Shown: positions 15,447 to 27,500, counted from the first letter of the stretch. The stretch: 39,487 bases of DNA from an uncultured Lachnospiraceae bacterium (GCA_910584325.1 CAJTZH010000014.1:1-39487); one strand, 5' to 3'. Translations and numbers: made by a program. Notes: generated from the letters alone by a model not told the origin.

Positions 15447-16904
15447 ATGACAGGAAAATTAAGTAATTTACAGCCGAAACGGGTATTTGAGATATTTGAG
15501 GAGTTGTGCGCGGTTCCACACGGCTCGGGGAATATGGATGCCATTAGTGATTATTGTGTAGAATTTGCGAAGGCAAGGAATCTTACCGCGAAAAAGGACG
15601 CATTTAACAATGTGATTATTTCGAAACCGGCATCAAAGGGATATGAGGCGCATGATACTGTGATTTTGCAGGGACATCTTGACATGGTATGTGAAAAAAC
15701 AAAAGATTCAAACCATGATTTTACGAAAGACGGTCTGGAACTTTTTGTGGAAGACGGGTTTGTGAAAGCAAAGGACACCACGCTTGGCGGAGACGACGGC
15801 ATTGCGGCAGCGATGGCGCTTGCTGTTTTAGAAGACGATAGTTTGGAGCATCCGCCGCTTGAGGCAGTGTTTACCGTTGATGAGGAGATTGGGATGCTTG
15901 GCGCGGCAGCGATGGATATGTCATGCCTTTGCGGAAAATATCTTCTGAATATTGATAACGAGGAGGAAGGCGTATTTCTTACAAGCTGTGCCGGAGGTAT
16001 CCGGGCAGATGTTGCGATTCCGGCTCCGAAAGTTTGTGTTAATAACGTAACAGAGTGTGAGATTGTGATTGACGGATTGGCGGGCGGACATTCGGGAACG
16101 GAAATCCACCGCGGAAAAGCCAACGCGCATAAGATTTTTGGCAGGCTTCTTTATATGCTGAATGACAGCGTACGCTATTCGGTATCCGAGCTGCATGGCG
16201 GCAAAATGGACAATGCCATTGCCTGCTTTGTCAGCGCAAAGGTTCTTGTGGAGCAGGAGGACGTTGCGCTGCTTTGCGAGACGGCGGCAAAACTTGTCGG
16301 TGAGTTAAAGACAGAGTACACAGGCGTGGACGATAACATCCGCATTACCGTGACAGAGACAGGCGGTGCGGGAACTTCCATGATGACGCCAAAGGCAAAG
16401 GAAATTCTGACATTTATTCTGATGAATTGTCCAAACGGCGTCATAAAGATGTCGGCGGATATCGACGGCTTGGTTGAGACGTCGTTAAACTGTGGTGTTT
16501 TGGAGTATGATGAGGTACATGAAGAAATTCATGTGGGGTTTGCAATCCGAAGCGCCGTAGAAAGCGCAAAGATGGCGGTTTATCATCAGATTGAGTATCT
16601 TGCCGAATTTTTAGGATGCGACTGCACAGGCAGCGGTAATTACCCTGGTTGGCAGTATCAAAAAGATTCCCGGCTGAGAACTCTTTTTGGGGAAGTTTAT
16701 GAAGAGCAGACCGGAAAGAAAGCCGAATTTTCGGCAATACACGCGGGTCTTGAATGTGGTGTGTTTAAAAGCAAAATCCCTGATTTGGATATTATTTCTT
16801 ACGGACCGGATATTTTCGATGTTCATACGACGAGCGAAAAGCTGTCTGTAGAATCGGTCGCAAGAATGTATGAATTGACGCTTGAGGTGCTCAAAAGATT
16901 GTAA
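15447..16904 (+). CDS. pepD: Aminoacyl-histidine dipeptidase (M20 family)
   Basis: A 485-residue zinc peptidase of the PepD type that cleaves Xaa-His and related dipeptides. Metal and catalytic residues are in order: GHLDM near 75-79 (His and the following Asp), the bridging Asp in GGDDGIA near 113, DEEIGMLG near 143-150 (catalytic Glu pair), NIDNEEEG near 170, and the last His in DVHTTSEKLS near 460. The lid domain has GGHSGTEIHRGKAN. Length matches the family. GGGAGG is just upstream, and TATAAT at 15423-15428 could be a -10 with no clear -35. It is divergent from ylbJ. Confidence 0.94.
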   Translation: MTGKLSNLQPKRVFEIFEELCAVPHGSGNMDAISDYCVEFAKARNLTAKKDAFNNVIISKPASKGYEAHDTVILQGHLDMVCEKTKDSNHDFTKDGLELFVEDGFVKAKDTTLGGDDGIAAAMALAVLEDDSLEHPPLEAVFTVDEEIGMLGAAAMDMSCLCGKYLLNIDNEEEGVFLTSCAGGIRADVAIPAPKVCVNNVTECEIVIDGLAGGHSGTEIHRGKANAHKIFGRLLYMLNDSVRYSVSELHGGKMDNAIACFVSAKVLVEQEDVALLCETAAKLVGELKTEYTGVDDNIRITVTETGGAGTSMMTPKAKEILTFILMNCPNGVIKMSADIDGLVETSLNCGVLEYDEVHEEIHVGFAIRSAVESAKMAVYHQIEYLAEFLGCDCTGSGNYPGWQYQKDSRLRTLFGEVYEEQTGKKAEFSAIHAGLECGVFKSKIPDLDIISYGPDIFDVHTTSEKLSVESVARMYELTLEVLKRL

Positions 16905-16942
16905 TGAATCGATTAGAAAGAAAATAAAATGTGGTAGAGGTG

Positions 16943-17803
16943 ATGACTATTAAGTTATTCAGACAATGCTGCGTTTTATTTTTTTGCGCTTTTCTGTGCG
17001 TTATTTTGTCGGATGTTACTGTGAACCGGCTTACACAAAGGAAAATGAAAGAACTTTCCATAACGGATGATACGTTCCGGAAAATGGACTTGTCGGAAAT
17101 CGATGTAGACTGGGTGTTATTAAATGCCAAAGAACAGTATGAGATGGAGCCTTACGAATTGATGCTTACGGCAATTTATTTTGATTTGGATTTGCGGGAG
17201 GGCATTACCTGGGATAAGCCGTATATCTGGAAATGCAGAAACAAGCTCATACAAAAGTATGATGATTTTTCGGATTTGACGGGAATTTTAAAAAGTCTGA
17301 TAACAGAAATGAATTATTTTCCGATTCCAAAGTCTACGGCGAATATACCTTATGTAGAGTATGTCGATTCCTGGAAATTTGAACGTACTTACGGCGGAAA
17401 TCGGTTTCATGAAGGGTGCGACGTTATGGCGTTAAAAAATGTTCGCGGACTATATCCGGTTGTGTCGGTCTGCGACGGTACGGTTGCGAAAATGGGGTGG
17501 CTGGAAAAGGGAGGTTACCGCGTAGGTGTTTTGAGCGACACAGGAATTTATTATTATTACGCGCATTTATCGGATTATGCGGATATCAAAGAAGGCGACA
17601 GGGTGCGTGCAGGCGAGCTTTTAGGGTTTATGGGCGATACAGGATACAGTACCGTTGAGGGAACGACGGGAATGTTTGATGTTCACTTGCATTTCGGCAT
17701 TTATGTCCATGACCGTAACGGGAACGAAATCAGTTTAAATCCTTACTATTTTTTGAGAAGAATTGATGATAATAGTTTGTATTTTGAATACGGCAGGAAT
17801 TGA
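16943..17803 (+). CDS. Membrane-anchored M23 metallopeptidase
   Basis: A protein of about 286 residues with an N-terminal signal anchor (FRQCCVLFFCAFLCVILSDV), an uncharacterised extracytoplasmic region, and a C-terminal LytM-type domain. The zinc and catalytic residues are all there: HEGCDVM (His and the Asp four residues on), YYYAHLSDY, and DVHLHFGIYV (the HxH pair). GDRVRAGELLGFMGDTGYS is the usual strand pair. It should cut peptidoglycan cross-bridges or bind them outside the membrane. The start is uncertain: ATG 16943 and GTG 16931 are both in frame, and the AGAGG is close to the ATG. It may be cotranscribed with pepD. Confidence 0.85.
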   Translation: MTIKLFRQCCVLFFCAFLCVILSDVTVNRLTQRKMKELSITDDTFRKMDLSEIDVDWVLLNAKEQYEMEPYELMLTAIYFDLDLREGITWDKPYIWKCRNKLIQKYDDFSDLTGILKSLITEMNYFPIPKSTANIPYVEYVDSWKFERTYGGNRFHEGCDVMALKNVRGLYPVVSVCDGTVAKMGWLEKGGYRVGVLSDTGIYYYYAHLSDYADIKEGDRVRAGELLGFMGDTGYSTVEGTTGMFDVHLHFGIYVHDRNGNEISLNPYYFLRRIDDNSLYFEYGRN

Positions 17804-17815
17804 AATGTGATTTTT

Positions 17816-17845
17816 TTGACAATCTAATTGACAGTGTGTTATACT
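17816..17845 (+). promoter_or_regulatory. Promoter of the (p)ppGpp synthetase gene
   Basis: TTGACA at 17816-17821 and TATACT at 17840-17845 with an 18-base spacer, 34 bases before the start codon. A second TTGACA at 17828 and TATAAT at 17856 are spaced 22 apart and are less likely as a pair. Confidence 0.7.
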
Positions 17846-17879
17846 AAATACAGAGTATAATTAATCGGAGGAAGGGATT

Positions 17880-18683
17880 ATGGAGATACAGTTATGGAAG
17901 GAGATACTAACGCCGTATGAGCTTGCGGTTGAGGAACTGACGCTTAAGTTTAATCATATACAGAAAGAATATAAGGAAGCGGGTCTTTATTCACCGATTG
18001 AGGCGGTTACGGGCAGAGTGAAGAAGATTTCCAGCATTATTGAGAAGGCGCAGAAAAAGAACATTCCTATTGAAGATATTGAACATTCCCTGCAGGATAT
18101 TGCGGGGCTTCGGATCATCTGTCAGTTTGCTGAGGATATCTATGACGTGGTTGATATTATTGACCAGAGAAGCGATATGAAGGTGCTTATGGAGAAAGAT
18201 TACCTGGCGCATCCCAAGAGCAGCGGTTACCGCAGTTATCATGTGATTGTGGAATATAAAGTAGAAACGATTACCGGGCACAGAACGATTCCCGTGGAGA
18301 TTCAGATTCGTACCATGGCGATGAACTTCTGGGCGACAATTGAACATTCTCTGCAGTACAAGTACCGTCAGGGGATGCCTGTTCATATCCGGGAACGTCT
18401 GAATGCGGCTGCGGACGCGATATTGAAGCTTGACAAGGAGATGTCGTCCATTCACGGGGAGATTATGGACGCGCAGAATTCCTTTACAGTAAAAGCCAAT
18501 ATTGTCGCGGAGATTTTAAATAATCTGCAGAGTTTATATAAGGTTGCCAATAAGCGGGAGATTGTTAAGATTCAGGATGAATTTTACCGTATTTACCAGG
18601 AGGGGGATTTAAACCAGCTGATGCGTTTCAATAAAGAGCTGGATATTTTAGCGGAAGGATACCGGGCGCAGGTGGCAAGGTAG
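17880..18683 (+). CDS. Small alarmone synthetase, (p)ppGpp (RelQ/RelP type)
   Basis: A 267-residue protein with only the RelA/SpoT synthetase domain. Motifs include SPIEAVTGRVKKISSIIEKA, DIAGLRIICQF near 77-87 (with the catalytic Asp), KSSGYRSYHVIVEY near 117-130 (substrate Tyr), and EIQIRTMAMNFWATIEHSLQ near 139-158 with the catalytic Glu. There is no HD hydrolase domain, so it makes but does not degrade pppGpp/ppGpp. A helical C-terminal tail would serve in tetramer formation. It is somewhat longer than the ~211-residue Bacillus SasB. GGAGG precedes ATG 17880, and there is a dedicated promoter. Confidence 0.9.
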   Translation: MEIQLWKEILTPYELAVEELTLKFNHIQKEYKEAGLYSPIEAVTGRVKKISSIIEKAQKKNIPIEDIEHSLQDIAGLRIICQFAEDIYDVVDIIDQRSDMKVLMEKDYLAHPKSSGYRSYHVIVEYKVETITGHRTIPVEIQIRTMAMNFWATIEHSLQYKYRQGMPVHIRERLNAAADAILKLDKEMSSIHGEIMDAQNSFTVKANIVAEILNNLQSLYKVANKREIVKIQDEFYRIYQEGDLNQLMRFNKELDILAEGYRAQVAR

Positions 18684-18690
18684 AGGAACG

Positions 18691-20040
18691 ATGAATTTAC
18701 CAAAGGAATATACAGATGCCATGAAGGAGCTTCTTGGCGAGGAATTTGATGCATATTTAGAGAGTTTTTGCGATAAGAGAATCTATGGACTGCGCGTCAA
18801 CCGTCTTAAGATTTCCACGGAGGAGTTTTTAAAGATTGCTCCTTTTGCGTTGACGCCTATTCCGTGGATTGATAACGGTTTTTTTTATGAGGAGGACGCA
18901 AAGCCTGCGAAACACCCGTATTATTTCGCGGGACTTTATTATTTGCAGGAGCCGAGCGCCATGACGCCGGCAAATCTTCTTCCTGTGCAGGAGGGAGATT
19001 TTGTTCTTGATATGTGCGCGGCACCGGGAGGAAAATCGACGGAACTGGCAGCAAAACTTGCGGGAACGGGATTGCTTGTCTCCAACGACGTCAGCGCGTC
19101 AAGGGCGAAAGCGCTGCTTAAGAATATAGAATTGTTCGGCGTCACAAACGCGCTGATTACCAGTGAGGATTCGTTGGCGCTTCGCGGTTTGTTTGACGGA
19201 TTTTTTGATAAGGTTCTGATAGACGCGCCCTGTTCGGGAGAAGGAATGTTTCGCAAGGATAGTAAACTTATCAAAGCGTGGGAGAAGAACGGGCCGGCGT
19301 ATTACGGCGCTATTCAGAGAGAAATCATTTTGGACGGCGCGGATATGCTCAAACCGGGAGGCTCTATGATGTATTCTACCTGTACGTTTTCGAAGTACGA
19401 GGATGAGGAGACGATTACGTATCTTCTTGAAAACCGTCCGGAGATGAAATTGGTGGCGGCGTCGGGTTATGAAGGATTTTGTCATGGGTTTGACGGTATG
19501 GAAGAGTGCATCCGCATTTTCCCGCACAGAATGAAAGGGGAAGGCCATTTTCTCGCACTTTTGAAAAAAGACGGGGAATCCGGTACGGTTACGCGGACAA
19601 AACCGGCAGGCAGGGAACAAAAGCTTGACAAAGAACTTACGGATTTTTTAAAACTTGTTTCTTTGCCGATAGAACCGTGTTGTATCAGGATGGTCGGTGA
19701 GCGTGCGTATCTGTTGACGGACAGTATGCCGGATTATTATAAGCTCCATATTCTGCGCGCGGGACTGCTTCTTGGTGAAGTAAAAAAGAACCGGTTTGAA
19801 CCGAGTCAGGCGCTTGCGATGGCACTAAAAAAAGATGAATTTGCCCAGACGATTGATTTATCATGTGATGATGTGAATGTGATGAAGTACTTAAAAGGCG
19901 AGACGCTTGAGCTATCAGGGGCGGATGCCGAAAAACAGGGTTGGAATCTTGTCTGCGTGGACGGATTTCCGTTAGGATGGGGAAAGCTTACGGGCAGTAC
20001 CCTTAAAAATAAATATCACGCAGGCTGGAGATGGCAGTAA
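18691..20040 (+). CDS. RsmF/RsmB-type 16S rRNA m5C methyltransferase
   Basis: A 449-residue NOL1/NOP2/Sun-family methyltransferase. The N-terminal RNA-binding part (YGLRVNRLKISTEEFL) is followed by the SAM loop DMCAAPGGKSTELAAKLAG near 107-125, the proton-handling Cys in DAPCSGEGMF near 174-183, and the nucleophile Cys in MYSTCTFSKYEDEE near 226-239. The C-terminus beyond about 300 is an RsmF-type tail with YLKGE and PLGWGKLTGSTLKNKY. Both Cys residues are intact. It starts 7 bases after the alarmone synthetase stop, so it is likely in the same operon. Confidence 0.92.
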   Translation: MNLPKEYTDAMKELLGEEFDAYLESFCDKRIYGLRVNRLKISTEEFLKIAPFALTPIPWIDNGFFYEEDAKPAKHPYYFAGLYYLQEPSAMTPANLLPVQEGDFVLDMCAAPGGKSTELAAKLAGTGLLVSNDVSASRAKALLKNIELFGVTNALITSEDSLALRGLFDGFFDKVLIDAPCSGEGMFRKDSKLIKAWEKNGPAYYGAIQREIILDGADMLKPGGSMMYSTCTFSKYEDEETITYLLENRPEMKLVAASGYEGFCHGFDGMEECIRIFPHRMKGEGHFLALLKKDGESGTVTRTKPAGREQKLDKELTDFLKLVSLPIEPCCIRMVGERAYLLTDSMPDYYKLHILRAGLLLGEVKKNRFEPSQALAMALKKDEFAQTIDLSCDDVNVMKYLKGETLELSGADAEKQGWNLVCVDGFPLGWGKLTGSTLKNKYHAGWRWQ

Positions 20041-20771
20041 TGGCGCTGATTCGGGCGGATAAGTATCTTGCGGATATGGGTGTCGGCACCCGCAGCGAGG
20101 TAAAGGAATATATCAAAAAAGGCAGAGTAACGGTAAATGATACCGTAATGAAAATGGCGGATATGAAGCTGGATTCGGACACGGATATCGTCTGTTTTGA
20201 CGGCGTGCCTGTATCTTACATGGAATATGAGTACTATATGTTAAATAAACCGGCAGGCGTTGTGTCAGCGACGGAGGATAAGCGGTATGCGACGGTTCTT
20301 GATTTGATTGCCGCAAAGACCCGCAGGGATTTGTTTCCGGTGGGAAGACTTGATAAAGATACGCAGGGACTGCTTTTAATAACGAATGACGGAGAACTGG
20401 CGCATGAACTGCTGTCGCCAAAGAAACATGTGGATAAGCTGTATTATGCAAGAATTGACGGCGTTGTCACGCAGAGTCATGTAGAGGCATTTCGCGCCGG
20501 TCTGTTCGTGGACGAAACGTTTCGGGCGATGCCTGCGAATCTTACAATTTTAAGCGTCAATGAAACGGAGCGGATGTCGGAAATTGAGCTGACGGTCAGG
20601 GAAGGGAAATTTCATCAGGTAAAACGGATGTTTGAAGCCTGCAATATGCGCGTTACATTTTTAAAACGGCTGCGCATGGGAGCGCTTTTACTTGATACGA
20701 CATTAAAACCGGGAGAATACAGAATGCTCACAAAAGATGAAATACAGCGATTAAAGGAGTGTTGTCATTGA
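20040..20771 (+). CDS. RsuA/RluB-family pseudouridine synthase
   Basis: A 243-residue enzyme with an N-terminal S4 RNA-binding domain (RADKYLADMGVGTRSEVKEY) and the catalytic Asp in FPVGRLDKDTQGLLLITNDG near residue 104. EGKFHQVKRMFEA near 195 is the RsuA/RluB-class motif. The likely target is a 16S or 23S uridine. I place the start at ATG 20040, whose A is the last base of the upstream TAA, with GGAG 9 bases before. A further in-frame ATG at 20031 is also possible. Confidence 0.9.
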   Translation: MALIRADKYLADMGVGTRSEVKEYIKKGRVTVNDTVMKMADMKLDSDTDIVCFDGVPVSYMEYEYYMLNKPAGVVSATEDKRYATVLDLIAAKTRRDLFPVGRLDKDTQGLLLITNDGELAHELLSPKKHVDKLYYARIDGVVTQSHVEAFRAGLFVDETFRAMPANLTILSVNETERMSEIELTVREGKFHQVKRMFEACNMRVTFLKRLRMGALLLDTTLKPGEYRMLTKDEIQRLKECCH

Positions 20772-21445
20772 ATGGAATAAATTTATGGGAATTGATTGAA
20801 AAACAGGCGGACGCCGTTATTTTTGATATGGACGGGACGCTGATTGATTCCATGGGAATATGGTACGATATTGACAGGGAATTTCTGTCGAAGAGAAAGT
20901 TAGAAGCGCCGTCCGGCTTTGACGAAAAGATTGAGGGGAAAAGTTTTCATGAAGTGGCGCGGCTTTTCAAAGAGACGTTTCTGCTTCCTGAAACGGTTGA
21001 GCAGATTATGGGTATCTGGTATCAGATGGCATATGAGCGGTATGCCCACGGAATGCAGATGAAGGAAGGGGCACAAGAACTTTTGCGCAGGCTTTCCCAA
21101 CATAACAAAAAAATTGGGATTGCCACCAGTAATTCCAGAAAATTGACGGAATGCTGTCTTAATGATATCGGCATTCTGTCTTATTTTGACACAATTGTAA
21201 CGGCAAATGAGGTGACTTATGGAAAACCATGTCCCGACATTTACAAAAAAGCCGCGCAGAATCTGGACGTAAACCCGGAAAAATGCGTAGTTTTTGAGGA
21301 TACGGGCGCAGGAATTGCGGCAGGGAACGCGGCGGGGATGACAACATGCCTTGTTTTTGACGCGTATAACAGCCACAAATATACCGAAAATTCAGTGATT
21401 TCGGACTTTTCTATCAGGAGTTTTTGTGATATAATTAAAAGATAA
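20768..21445 (+). CDS. HAD-superfamily phosphatase (beta-phosphoglucomutase-like)
   Basis: A protein of about 225 residues with all four HAD motifs: VIFDMDGTLIDSMG near 17-30, IATSNS near 119-124 (motif II), YGKPCPDIYKKAA near 152 with the motif III Lys, and VVFEDTGAGIAAG near 174. The C1 helical cap between motifs I and II resembles beta-phosphoglucomutase or phosphoglycolate phosphatase. The start is probably TTG 20768, which overlaps the preceding stop (TTGA) and has AAGGAG 8 bases upstream; GTG 20759 lies inside that site. The substrate is unknown. Confidence 0.85.
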   Translation: MNGINLWELIEKQADAVIFDMDGTLIDSMGIWYDIDREFLSKRKLEAPSGFDEKIEGKSFHEVARLFKETFLLPETVEQIMGIWYQMAYERYAHGMQMKEGAQELLRRLSQHNKKIGIATSNSRKLTECCLNDIGILSYFDTIVTANEVTYGKPCPDIYKKAAQNLDVNPEKCVVFEDTGAGIAAGNAAGMTTCLVFDAYNSHKYTENSVISDFSIRSFCDIIKR

Positions 21446-21474
21446 AATATAGTAATTACGGTTTGGTCTGATGT

Positions 21475-21497
21475 GAAAATTGCATAGATTAATTTTC
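21475..21497 (+). repeat. Possible degenerate family 1 hairpin upstream of the giant adhesin
   Basis: GAAAATT and AATTTTC form a 7-bp stem with a 9-base loop, followed by CTGT, which resembles the right end of the family 1 repeat. It lies about 30 bases before the start codon in an 80-base gap where no clear promoter could be read. It may be chance AT-rich symmetry. Confidence 0.3.
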
Positions 21498-21525
21498 CTG
21501 TTTTGATAAGAAAGAAGGGTGCGTT

Positions 21526-24500
21526 ATGAAAAGAATATCAAGAAGAATAATTTCAGTCTTGATGGCTTTGATAATGATTGTGGGGATAATCGCAGATTTG
21601 CATTGGGGATTTAGCGCTGTAGAGGTGCTGGCGGCAGAATATGAAGCCGTGATTAATAATTCCTCAAGTTATCTTACCATAGGAGGACAGACGATTTCGC
21701 CGGGGCACAATACGGTCGATTTTTCCAAAGGCAGTTACCCGTTTGAGATATATTTACAGTGGTCCATCGGGAACGGCAATCCTTTGAACGTAGGCGATAC
21801 AATTCGTGTAAAACTGCCCGATGAGATTGCGTTTGAGAATGTTTTAAGAGGAACCCAGACGGTCAGCGGAATTGAGGCGGGTACATATACGATAGAGAAC
21901 GGATATCTTACGATTACTCTGACGCAGCCGATTGCTTCCAACGCACAGGGCATCAATCAGTTAAAGGGAACGTTAAATAACGACATCCTGTCTAATCTTG
22001 AAAACGGTGAGTATAATTTTTCCATATTTGACAAGTCGTATACCATTAACGTTCAGAATCAGACGAAAGCAAGCAGCTTGAATATCAGTAAGTATACGAA
22101 AAGCGATACGTATGACAGTCAGAAAGGATATGATTATGTTGTTGAGGTTTCTTCAACGGGGACCAATTCCGGTATTACGTTAAGAGACTATTTCGGAACC
22201 GATATGGAGCTGACAAGCGGCGTGACGGTGACTTCTTCCATTCCGGGAAAGACTGTGACGGGCTCGTTGTCAGGCAGTTCACAAAGCGGTTTTACATACA
22301 CGGTTGACCCGGACTATGTGATGTCTGACGGTGAGAGATTGTATTTCAATTATTCCGCAAAAGTTCCGGACCGGATTTTTGAATCGTTCAACGGGAGTCT
22401 GAATGTCAAAAATACCGCTACCGTCAAATCTACGGAAAGCGACGAAAAATCCAGCGAAGTAACGAAATATTTGTCTAGGAATCTTGTCACGAAAAACGCG
22501 CAGTTGTCTGCCGACGGTCAGTCCGTTCACTGGACGATTACCGTAAACGGCAATAATCCGATTGATATTTCCGGAGCCGTAATAACGGATTATCTGCCGG
22601 AAGATTATGAAATTACTTCCGATATTGTCATGACGTCTTCCAAAGGAGGAACCGTTGTGATTCCAAACGACGGCAGGGGATTTTCATATACGTTCCCAAA
22701 CGGCTCAAACGGCAGTTATACGATACGTTTTACGACTTCGGTTGATACGAGCGGTATTCCGGTTGTGACAGGCGGTAATACGAAACCGAATAAAGCGCAG
22801 CTGACGCTTGATAACAAAACGTATGACAGTAACGAGGCATATGTATATATTCCGGGTATTCCGAATTTCCATACAAAGAAGGCGGTTTCCTATGAGGTGG
22901 CGACGATTGACGGGAAGGATGTGGGCGTCATACACTGGGTAAACACGATAACGGTTCCCGACCCGGCAGTTTGTCCGTTAGTTGATTTTGTATTTTACGA
23001 TAATGGCGCAAGCTGGCAGCAAGCAACCCAGAAAGTACGGGACGGTTCACTTTCCGTTACCTATAACGGGGCGGATGTGGCAGCGTCCAATTATCGTTTT
23101 CAGGCGTTTAACAATGCAAATACATTTCAGATTGATTTCGGAAATTACTTTGCAGGCGCTAAAAAGGACGATAAGATTGTCATTGCGTATGACACCTATT
23201 TTGATTTGGTGTCTTATGAGACATGGATTTATAATTACAGTCAGGTCAAGCTCGATAACAGGAACGTATCGGAGGCGAACGATTCTTATAAATTTGTTCC
23301 GTTGATCAGTAAGAGTATCGTGCAGACCCAGGATATATCCCAGGGGATGAACAAAGTATTTAAATGGTGCGTTAAAATCGATTTGTCTAATTACGGCGCG
23401 CTTCCCGATACATTGATATTTAAAGACATTCTTCCGGAAAACCAGGTTCTTGTTCCGAATACGGTGGAATTATGGAATTCAATGTGGTGGGACGGCAGTC
23501 CGCAGAAGATTTCCGGTGTCGTAACAGATGACGGCAGCTTTTCTGTGGAAATCGGTAAAGCCCAGTTGAACGATAAGAAAGAGGCTTTTGGTAATTTTGT
23601 TTATCTGCATTATGACACGACATTTGATGATATAAGCGGATTTTTGATGGGCGGCTCCAAAACATATACGAATACGGCGGAAGTACATGATAAGGCGACG
23701 GACGCTCTGATTGATAAGGCAAGCGCGTCAACAGGAACGGTTACGCCTCCGGAAAATAAAGCGGTTGATAAACGTCTGGTATTATATAATGACTATACGG
23801 CAGGCTTTGTTTATTATGCCATTGACGTAAATACGGCGGGGTTAAAGTATCTGAAAGAGGACGGCGAAAAGTTAAAGCTGACGGATAAACTGGGCAATGC
23901 GTTAAGTTATATGGTGGGTTCGCTGAAAGTGTATACCGACCCGGAACATAAGACGCTTATGGATTCTGATTTGTATACGCTCAGTTATGATAAAGATACG
24001 AATACATTTGTCGTACTGCTTCCGGATGAAACGCCGTGTTATATCACATATACCGCTAAAGTTACGATTTCCAAGGACAAATATCCAACATTTTCGTCCA
24101 ATCCTTCCGACCCGAATTACGCCGGAAATGACGTGACGTTAGAAGGACAGGGCTCTAATAAAGTGAGCGATAATGTGACGTTATCGGGAAATGTGGCCAA
24201 TACGACGGGAGTGATTAATTATAACCATGCGTCGATTTCTCTTTATAAGAGCGACATTGTCAATTTTGCCAGCGGACTGCCGGGCGCGGAATATACCGCG
24301 AGAATAACAGCAATATGGGAAAACGGAACATGGATTCAGGCGACGGATGAAGAACTTGCAAAGCGTAAAATTGAAAACAGCGTTATCAGCAGGAAAACGG
24401 ATTCTAACGGATGGATTACGTTTTCACCGCTTCGTTATGATTTTCTCTATGAAATTTCGGAGACGACGGCTCCGGACGGATATCAGGTAAACAGTGATGT

Positions 24501-27500
24501 TGTTTATATCTATTTTGTAGGCATTGACAATTCTGACTTTAAAACGGCGCTGGCAGGCGTGGCCGCCTATGCCGGTCATGAAATAATTGAAGTGAAGCGG
24601 GATGCAAACGATACATCAAATGACGACTTGTATTATGAGATGCTGGTTCACGATAAGAAGCTGCCAAAGAAGTTAAAATATATCCAGATAAGTAAACAGG
24701 CATCATTTGGCAAAACAGCGGAACTTGAAGGCGCTGTGCTGAGACTGAAGGATAATACCGGTAATGTGATTGCGGAATGGACGACCGGCTCAAGCAGCAG
24801 AAAATTCTATCTTTTTGAAGAGGGTATTGACGAGAACGATTATGACGAAGTGCTTTTAAAACCGAATATAGACTATACGCTGGAAGAAATAGCAGCGCCA
24901 AGCGGATATACCGTTGCGGCGCCGGTTGCGTTTCGTGTGGATGACAGCGGTCATATCAGCAAAACGGGTTCGAACACGCTTGTTATGAAGGATAACCGTG
25001 CTATTTATATCAATAAGGTGGACAGTGACGGTAATTCTTTATCCGGCGCGTCGTTGGCTGTTTATCAGGGAAGTACGCTGATAACAGAGTTTACAACAAA
25101 CGGTTCGGCGCACAGACTGGAAGTGACGGCAGACGGAAGCGGCAATACGCTGCGGCCGGGAGTAACCTATACATTAAGAGAAACGGCTGCGCCAAGCGGA
25201 CACAAAGCTATCGGAGACATTACGTTTTCTGTGGATAATAACGGCGTGATTCGCGCGAACGGTTTAAACGGTGAAGTGAGTGCGAACGGCTTTACAATGA
25301 CCGTAACGGATAAGACACTTGTCGCGTTAAAGGTTGTGAAGCAGGATACCAATAGTAATCCGCTTCCGGGCGCGGAGTTTCAGATTGAGTATTCTGACGG
25401 CACACTCGCAAAACCGAATACGTTTGTTACAAACGACAAGGGAGAGATTCTGATTGACGAACTGACATACGGGGATTATATGCTTGTGGAGACGAAAGCT
25501 CCGGCGGGATATAATATTATTTCCGAAAAAACGCCGATTACGCTTGGCGGAAGTGGGGCAAATGCTGTTCCGGTTATTGGCGGCACGGCAACAAAAACCA
25601 TTGCCAACAGCAGAATTTTGAATGAAAAAGGCCATATCAGGATTACAAAGAGTAGTGGAGGAGACGTTCTTTCAGGAGCAGTCTTTACATTAAAAAATGC
25701 TGCGGGGACAGCGCCTTATTCAGCGGTTGCGACAACAAACGGAAGCGGTATTGCGGAATTTCTAGACGTTCCATATGGAACATATGTGCTGACGGAGAAA
25801 AACGCGCCGTACGGATATGCGTTTACTGCAGGAGACAGTTATTCAACAACGGACACGCACGGGGTCTTAACGTCGACTGCAGGGAATCCGAGCTGCAGTG
25901 TAACACTAAATGACATGACTGGGTCGTCGTTTGGCGTAACAAATACATTTGAGATTTCGGCGACCAATACACGGCTGTCTGGTTCACTGCGCTTCAATAA
26001 AGTGGATGCAGACGGAAACGGTGTTGCAGGCGCGGAATTTACCCTGACTGATAACAACGACGCAGCGAAGACGTATACGGCGACTTCTACTGCCGCGGGT
26101 CAGGTAGAATTTTTGAATCTGCCATTTGGGACATATACATTGACGGAGACTTCAATTCCTGCGTATTATAAAGGCTGGATACGGGGAGATAAGGGAATTC
26201 AGGTTACGGTTAATTCTGAAACAGAAATAACGCTGTCCGATATTGTCAATACAAAACTGCGTGTTGCGATTGACAAGCGTACGCTTTTGGGAACAACAAC
26301 GCTTTCGGGTGCGGAATTGGGAATTTATGCCCAGACGGATACGGGATATACCAATCCGCTTCTGACATGGACGACGGGAGCAGAACCGGTATTTTTTGAA
26401 CTGGGAAGTGTCACGACGCAGATGGGAGACGTGCGATATATCGCGCCGGGAATCACTTATGTGCTTCACGAGATTAACCCTCCGGCAAATTATAAGCGCG
26501 CGGCTGATATTACATTTACGGTTGATTATGACAGCAGCGCGAGAACGGCGCAGATTACGTCTGCCGGAAACATAGAAAACGGCGTGCTTGTGATGAGAGA
26601 TGAACCGGTCGGTACGCTTCGGCTCTTAAAGAAAGACAGTACCATCAATGCTGCCGGAGAAAACGACCCGTTAGAGGGCGCGGTATTTGAACTTTACAGA
26701 GTTTCTGATGACGGAAGCACAACGCGGATTACGGAAGGTTCCGCTGCTTCTTATGTGGGAGCGGACGGTAATACCTACACAAATGTTTATGTGTCAGATG
26801 CCGGCGGTGCAATCAATGTTCCTGCATTGTCTTACGGAACATATGAATTTAAGGAAGTCTGCCCTCCGAAAGATTATATTGTTACGAACGAGTCTACCAC
26901 GTTTGTTCTGTCTTCTGATTTGGAAGAACAGATTGTATACAATGCGAAAGAAGTGGAAAAACGTGGAACCATTGAAATAATTAAAAAGGATGCTGACAAT
27001 CCGGATATCTTTTTAAAGGACGCGAGATTCGATTTATACAGGTATAATTCAGCGGGAGATCTTGAATTTGTTGCAGGCAGTACAACCGATTCCGGCGGTA
27101 CAATTCAGTTTCAAGAGTTTCCTTATGGAACATATGATGTTGTAGAGACAGGGCTTCCGAAGGATTACAGGATTTTTCTTGAGGATAATAATTTTGGTGT
27201 TGAAATTACAGATAGCAAAGGTACACACCATACAGGGGCAAGAATTAATGAAGATGACGGAAGGCTTCATTTTGAATTAACTATTGATGAAAATACGACA
27301 GGTCAGTTCACCGGAGGAAAAGTTGTTGTTTCTGTGGGAAATGTGAAGAAACACCGTTCATTTTATGTAAAAAAGACCGGAAACGATTTGGCAGGTGCCG
27401 GACTTTTGGGAGCGGAATTTGCATTGTACACGGATGAAAAGTGTAACGAGTCCGATAAAGTGGGAAAAACGGTCGTGACAGACGGTAATGGAATCGCCAT